Shown here: positions 60,375 through 64,000 of the stretch, in pieces
How the letters are laid out: each line of letters opens with the position of its first letter
Position numbering within the stretch: the first letter of the stretch is position 1
Assembly: GCF_020329435.1 (NCBI RefSeq)
Contig: NZ_JAGKJK010000005.1
Coordinates: forward strand, 91,001 to 155,000
Origin: Bradyrhizobium hereditatis
Lineage (GTDB): Bacteria > Pseudomonadota > Alphaproteobacteria > Rhizobiales > Xanthobacteraceae
DNA: 64,000 nucleotides
Direction of reading: 5' to 3'
Made by a program: the position numbers and the translations under genes
The notes under the pieces: model-generated
The model's database searches: none
Seen by the model: only the letters and a program-made list of their open reading frames with translations
What the model was told of the DNA's origin: nothing

Positions 60375-61688
60375 ATGAACCTTCACCGTCTTCTCTCTGC
60401 CCGTCATGCGGCCGGCAAGCCAGTTCGCGTTGCGCTGATCGGCGCCGGCAAATTCGGCTCGATGTTCTTGTCGCAGGTGCCGCACACGCCGGGGCTCGAA
60501 GTATCGGTCATCATCGACATCGACCGCGATCGCGCCCGCGAGGCGTGCCGTACCGTCGGCTGGGACCGGGAGCGGATCGCGCGAACGACGTTCACTGATG
60601 ATGGCGTGGGCGCGATTGCGGGAAGTGCGGTGGATGTCGTCGTGGAAGCTACCGGCAATCCCGCCGTCGGCATCAGGCATGCCCGCGCAGCGATTGCGGC
60701 GGGCAAGCATGTCGTCATGGTCAATGTCGAGGCCGACGTGCTGGCCGGTCCGCTCTTGGCGGATGAAGCACGCAAGGCCGGCGTCGTTTACTCGCTGGCC
60801 TATGGCGACCAGCCGGCGCTCACTGCCGAGATGGTGGACTGGGCGCGCGCGACCGGCTTCCGCGTCGTCGCCGCCGGCAAGGGCACGAAGTACCTGCCCG
60901 CCTATCACGACGTGACGCCGGATGGGGTGTGGAGCCATTACGGACTGACGGCCGGCGAAGCGCAATCGGCCGGCATGAACCCGCAGATGTTCAACTCGTT
61001 TCTCGACGGCACCAAGTCCGCGATCGAGATGGCGGCAATCGCCAATGCAACCGGGCTCGACGTGCCGTCAGATGGATTGCTGTTTCCGCCCTGTGGCGTC
61101 GATGATCTCCCGCATGTGATGCGGCCGCGCGATAAGGGCGGCGTGCTGGAGAAAGCTGGCCTCGCGGAGGTTGTCTCCTCGCTCGAACGCGACGGCCGTC
61201 CTGTGTTCAGGGATCTGCGCTGGGGCGTCTATGTCGTGCTTGAAGCGCCGAATGATTACGCCGCCGATTGCTTCAGGCAATATGGCCTGAAGACCGACGC
61301 CTCGGGCCGATATGCGGCGATGTACAAGCCATATCATCTGATTGGGCTCGAGCTGAACATCTCGATCCTGTCGGCGGCGCTACGCAACGAGCCGACCGGG
61401 CAGCCGCATGATTTTCGCGGTGACGTCGTTGCGGTCGCCAAGCGTCATCTGCGCGCTGGCGAAATGCTCGACGGCGAAGGCGGCTACACGGTGTGGGGCA
61501 AGCTGATGCCGGCAACAACGAGCCTCGCCGCCGGCGCGCTGCCGATCGGACTTGCGCATCGCGTCAAGTTGAAGAACGACATCGTCCATGGCGCGGTGGT
61601 GCGCTGGAGCGATGTCGAGATCGACGCCAACAGCGACACGATCAAGACGCGCCGGGCGATGGAAGCGGCTTTCTCCGCAGAACGATAG
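60375..61688 (+). CDS. Homoserine-dehydrogenase-like oxidoreductase with C-terminal SAF domain
   Basis: 437 aa from MNLHRLLSARHAAGKPVRVA. NAD(P)-binding motif VALIGAGKFGSMFLSQV, then IIDIDRDRAREACRTVGWD and the VVEATGNPAVGIRHARAAIAAGKHVVMVNVEAD segment of the homoserine-dehydrogenase NAD-binding domain. A central domain follows, and the C-terminus (about 350-430: VVAVAKRHLRAGEMLDGEGGYTVWGKLMP) is an SAF domain. This architecture occurs in dehydrogenases of sugar-acid or hydroxy-acid pathways. The exact substrate is unknown. Confidence 0.88.
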   Translation: MNLHRLLSARHAAGKPVRVALIGAGKFGSMFLSQVPHTPGLEVSVIIDIDRDRAREACRTVGWDRERIARTTFTDDGVGAIAGSAVDVVVEATGNPAVGIRHARAAIAAGKHVVMVNVEADVLAGPLLADEARKAGVVYSLAYGDQPALTAEMVDWARATGFRVVAAGKGTKYLPAYHDVTPDGVWSHYGLTAGEAQSAGMNPQMFNSFLDGTKSAIEMAAIANATGLDVPSDGLLFPPCGVDDLPHVMRPRDKGGVLEKAGLAEVVSSLERDGRPVFRDLRWGVYVVLEAPNDYAADCFRQYGLKTDASGRYAAMYKPYHLIGLELNISILSAALRNEPTGQPHDFRGDVVAVAKRHLRAGEMLDGEGGYTVWGKLMPATTSLAAGALPIGLAHRVKLKNDIVHGAVVRWSDVEIDANSDTIKTRRAMEAAFSAER

Positions 61689-61716
61689 TCGCGCGATGTC
61701 GGCGATCAGGGTGCGG

Positions 61717-61940
61717 CTATAAATCTGATCGCCCTACACGTGCATTCAGATAGACAGCGATCTCGCTGAGCGCGCTCATGCGGCGGAAATACTGCAATGC
61801 GGCATTTCCGATCCGCTTGCCGCCGAATGCAACGCATCGCTGTTCATCTTGGTCGTTCGTTGCATGAATTAACTCAATCGCCCGATATTCAGGCAGCTCT
61901 TCGCCCTGCGGCAGAACCAGAACGCTTGATTATCAATCAC
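61717..61940 (-). pseudogene. Possible decayed small gene
   Basis: On the minus strand the frame 61929-61717 encodes LPQGEELPEYRAIELIHATN, DEQRCVAFGGKRIGNAALQY and FRRMSALSEIAVYLNARVG with protein-like composition, but has no usable start. A GTG at 61940 begins VIDNQAFWF in the neighbouring frame, and a one-base shift would join them. I recognise no family. It could equally be chance coding. Confidence 0.3.
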
Positions 61941-62123
61941 TGATTCGTCATCCTGCCCAACAGGTCCATAAGCCGGGAAATTGATTGCATTGAAAAACCA
62001 AGAGCCTTGGTTTCAGGGCCGACATTCCTAAACAACAGCCCAGCACCGTCCATCGGAAAACAGACAAGACGACACGAGATCGTTGTCCCTTGGTCGGCCT
62101 CGGCGATAACAGAGGGGAGACAA
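61941..62123. promoter_or_regulatory. Upstream region of the TRAP receptor gene
   Basis: About 180 bp, moderately AT-rich at its left end. It holds the presumed promoter of the 62124 gene. A GGGGAG ribosome site lies just before the ATG. No operator could be identified. Confidence 0.4.
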
Positions 62124-63212
<1,089 letters not shown>

Positions 63213-63238
63213 GGCGGGCAAGGCGCTCGACGACAAAA

Positions 63239-63264
63239 AAGCCCCGGAGATTTCTCCGGGGCTT
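63239..63264 (+). terminator. Rho-independent terminator after the TRAP receptor gene
   Basis: AAGCCCCGGAGA and TCTCCGGGGCTT form a perfect 12-bp stem around a 2-nt centre (a 4-nt loop in practice), preceded by an A-run and followed by 'cttcgttt'. It lies 27 bp after the stop codon. The A-run on the other side makes it potentially bidirectional, also serving the convergent hypothetical gene. Confidence 0.85.
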
Positions 63265-63371
63265 CTTCGTTTGACGAACAGCTCTCTATTTTTGGCGCGT
63301 TTTCTTCACGCGAACCGGCGTCGACCCTCGCATCACGTCCGAGGGCATGCTTCGCTCGAAAACGCTTTGGA

Positions 63372-63980
63372 TTATTCTTCACCCTCGCCGAGCGCTTCGG
63401 CGAGCTTGTCGTAGTACTTCGCGACGAGATCAATGTTGGCCTTGTTCTCGATCGCCGGCGGCGGCGATTTCAGCGCCTCCTTTAGGTCGGCGAGCACCTC
63501 CTTCTTGTCCTTGGCCGACATCTTCTTGTCAGCCTGGACCTGCGCGATCTGCGCCTTGAGGACCGCCTCGGCGCCGACGAACTTCTTGGTTGCGGGATCG
63601 AAGCCGCCGAGCACCAGGCTGATGTTGTCGATGACGGTGTTGTATTCGTCATAGCTGGCAAAGCCGTTCTTCTTGGCGACGGCGTCGAGTTGCGCATCGA
63701 TCTTCGGATCCGGCTTGGCGTTGTCAGGGATCTTGTCGGTGATCGCGTCGACGTCCTTCTGCGCCGCGAGCACGCCCTCGATCTGCTTTTCGGTCAGCGC
63801 GATTTGCTTGATTTGGGGGACTTCGGCCGCCGGCGGCGGCGCGGCCTGAGCCGGCGCGGACTGCTTCGGAGGCGCCTGCTTGGCCTGCGCCAGCACCTCG
63901 CCGCTGAAAATGGCCGACAATGCGAACGCGAGACAGGCAGCGCTCAAGGCGCAGGCGGCGGGACGAAAGATCTCACGCAT
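63372..63980 (-). CDS. Exported hypothetical protein, Lys/Ala-rich helical
   Basis: 202 aa, with AAGGAG upstream of the ATG. A signal peptide (ALSAACLAFALSAIFSGEVLAQA) is followed by a Pro/Ala/Gln linker (35-55) and a helical, charged domain (IALTEKQIEGVLAAQKDVDAI, and the KKNGFASYDEYNTVIDNISLVLGG segment). Periplasmic. It recalls a family common in Bradyrhizobium whose function is unknown. No cysteines in the mature part, no enzymatic motif. Confidence 0.85.
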   Translation of the reverse strand: MREIFRPAACALSAACLAFALSAIFSGEVLAQAKQAPPKQSAPAQAAPPPAAEVPQIKQIALTEKQIEGVLAAQKDVDAITDKIPDNAKPDPKIDAQLDAVAKKNGFASYDEYNTVIDNISLVLGGFDPATKKFVGAEAVLKAQIAQVQADKKMSAKDKKEVLADLKEALKSPPPAIENKANIDLVAKYYDKLAEALGEGEE

Positions 63981-64000
63981 GGGTAGGCTCCTTGGGAATT

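Overview
The window looks like chromosomal DNA of a Bradyrhizobium-type alphaproteobacterium (Nitrobacteraceae). The evidence is high GC with strong GC3 bias, a GTTC-N7-GTTC LexA site in front of dinB, several intergenic palindromic repeats of the kinds common in Bradyrhizobium and Rhodopseudomonas (cores 'gtcattgcgag', 'cctcaggatgac', 'cctctcccgcttgcgg'), and typical rhizobial gene content. No rRNA, phage, IS transposase or CRISPR array is visible. One tRNA (initiator Met) is present.

Layout. 1-4.6 kb: a type I secretion ABC protein and adaptor (minus strand, adaptor cut by the window edge), divergent from an acidic Ala-rich protein that is a candidate substrate. 4.8-7.8 kb: a two-gene redox module, a membrane cytochrome b fused to an ethylbenzene-dehydrogenase-like heme domain, followed by a 2Fe-2S/flavin reductase. 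8-14.7 kb: a frameshifted GST gene, a rubredoxin/MBL hybrid, a gamma-glutamyltransferase-like enzyme, and a copper amine oxidase divergent from its probable AraC/FeaR-like regulator.

14.7-38.6 kb: a large exopolysaccharide locus organised around a roughly 490-bp AT-richer divergent promoter region at 20.4-20.8 kb. The left arm makes precursors and starts the repeat unit (UDP-GlcA 4-epimerase, UDP-Glc dehydrogenase, FkbM methyltransferase, ManC, polyprenyl-P sugar transferase). The right arm carries a PPP phosphatase, Wza-like export protein, outer-membrane barrel, Wzc-like tyrosine autokinase, Wzy-like polymerase, glycosyltransferases, two acyltransferases and a Wzx-like flippase. A Tat-exported GH10 glycosidase, three further glycosyltransferases, a small secreted Cys protein and a methyltransferase follow. 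This is a Wzx/Wzy pathway for an acidic, probably O-methylated and O-acylated polymer containing mannose and a uronic acid.

38.6-43.6 kb: a zone of gene decay (remnants of an ABC solute-binding protein, an acyl-CoA synthetase and a universal stress protein) beside DNA-transaction genes (a UDG-superfamily protein lacking Fe-S cysteines, DUF4167 and DUF6496 proteins, SOS-type dinB) and tRNA-fMet. 43.9-57.5 kb: dispersed catabolic and housekeeping genes (GMC oxidoreductase, an SDR without the YxxxK pair, quinone oxidoreductase, DUF3775, two MBL paralogues, FAH-family enzyme, GST, serine hydrolase, decayed enoyl-CoA hydratase, Ogt, tandem alpha/beta hydrolases, membrane adenylate cyclase). 57.6-64 kb: methyltransferase, FCD-type GntR regulator with a palindromic operator candidate, PhyH-type dioxygenase, SAF-domain dehydrogenase, orphan TRAP solute receptor and an exported hypothetical protein.

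Start sites were moved downstream of the longest open frame wherever a Shine-Dalgarno sequence, signal peptide or domain boundary supported it. All family assignments come from motif recognition by eye; no database search was run.
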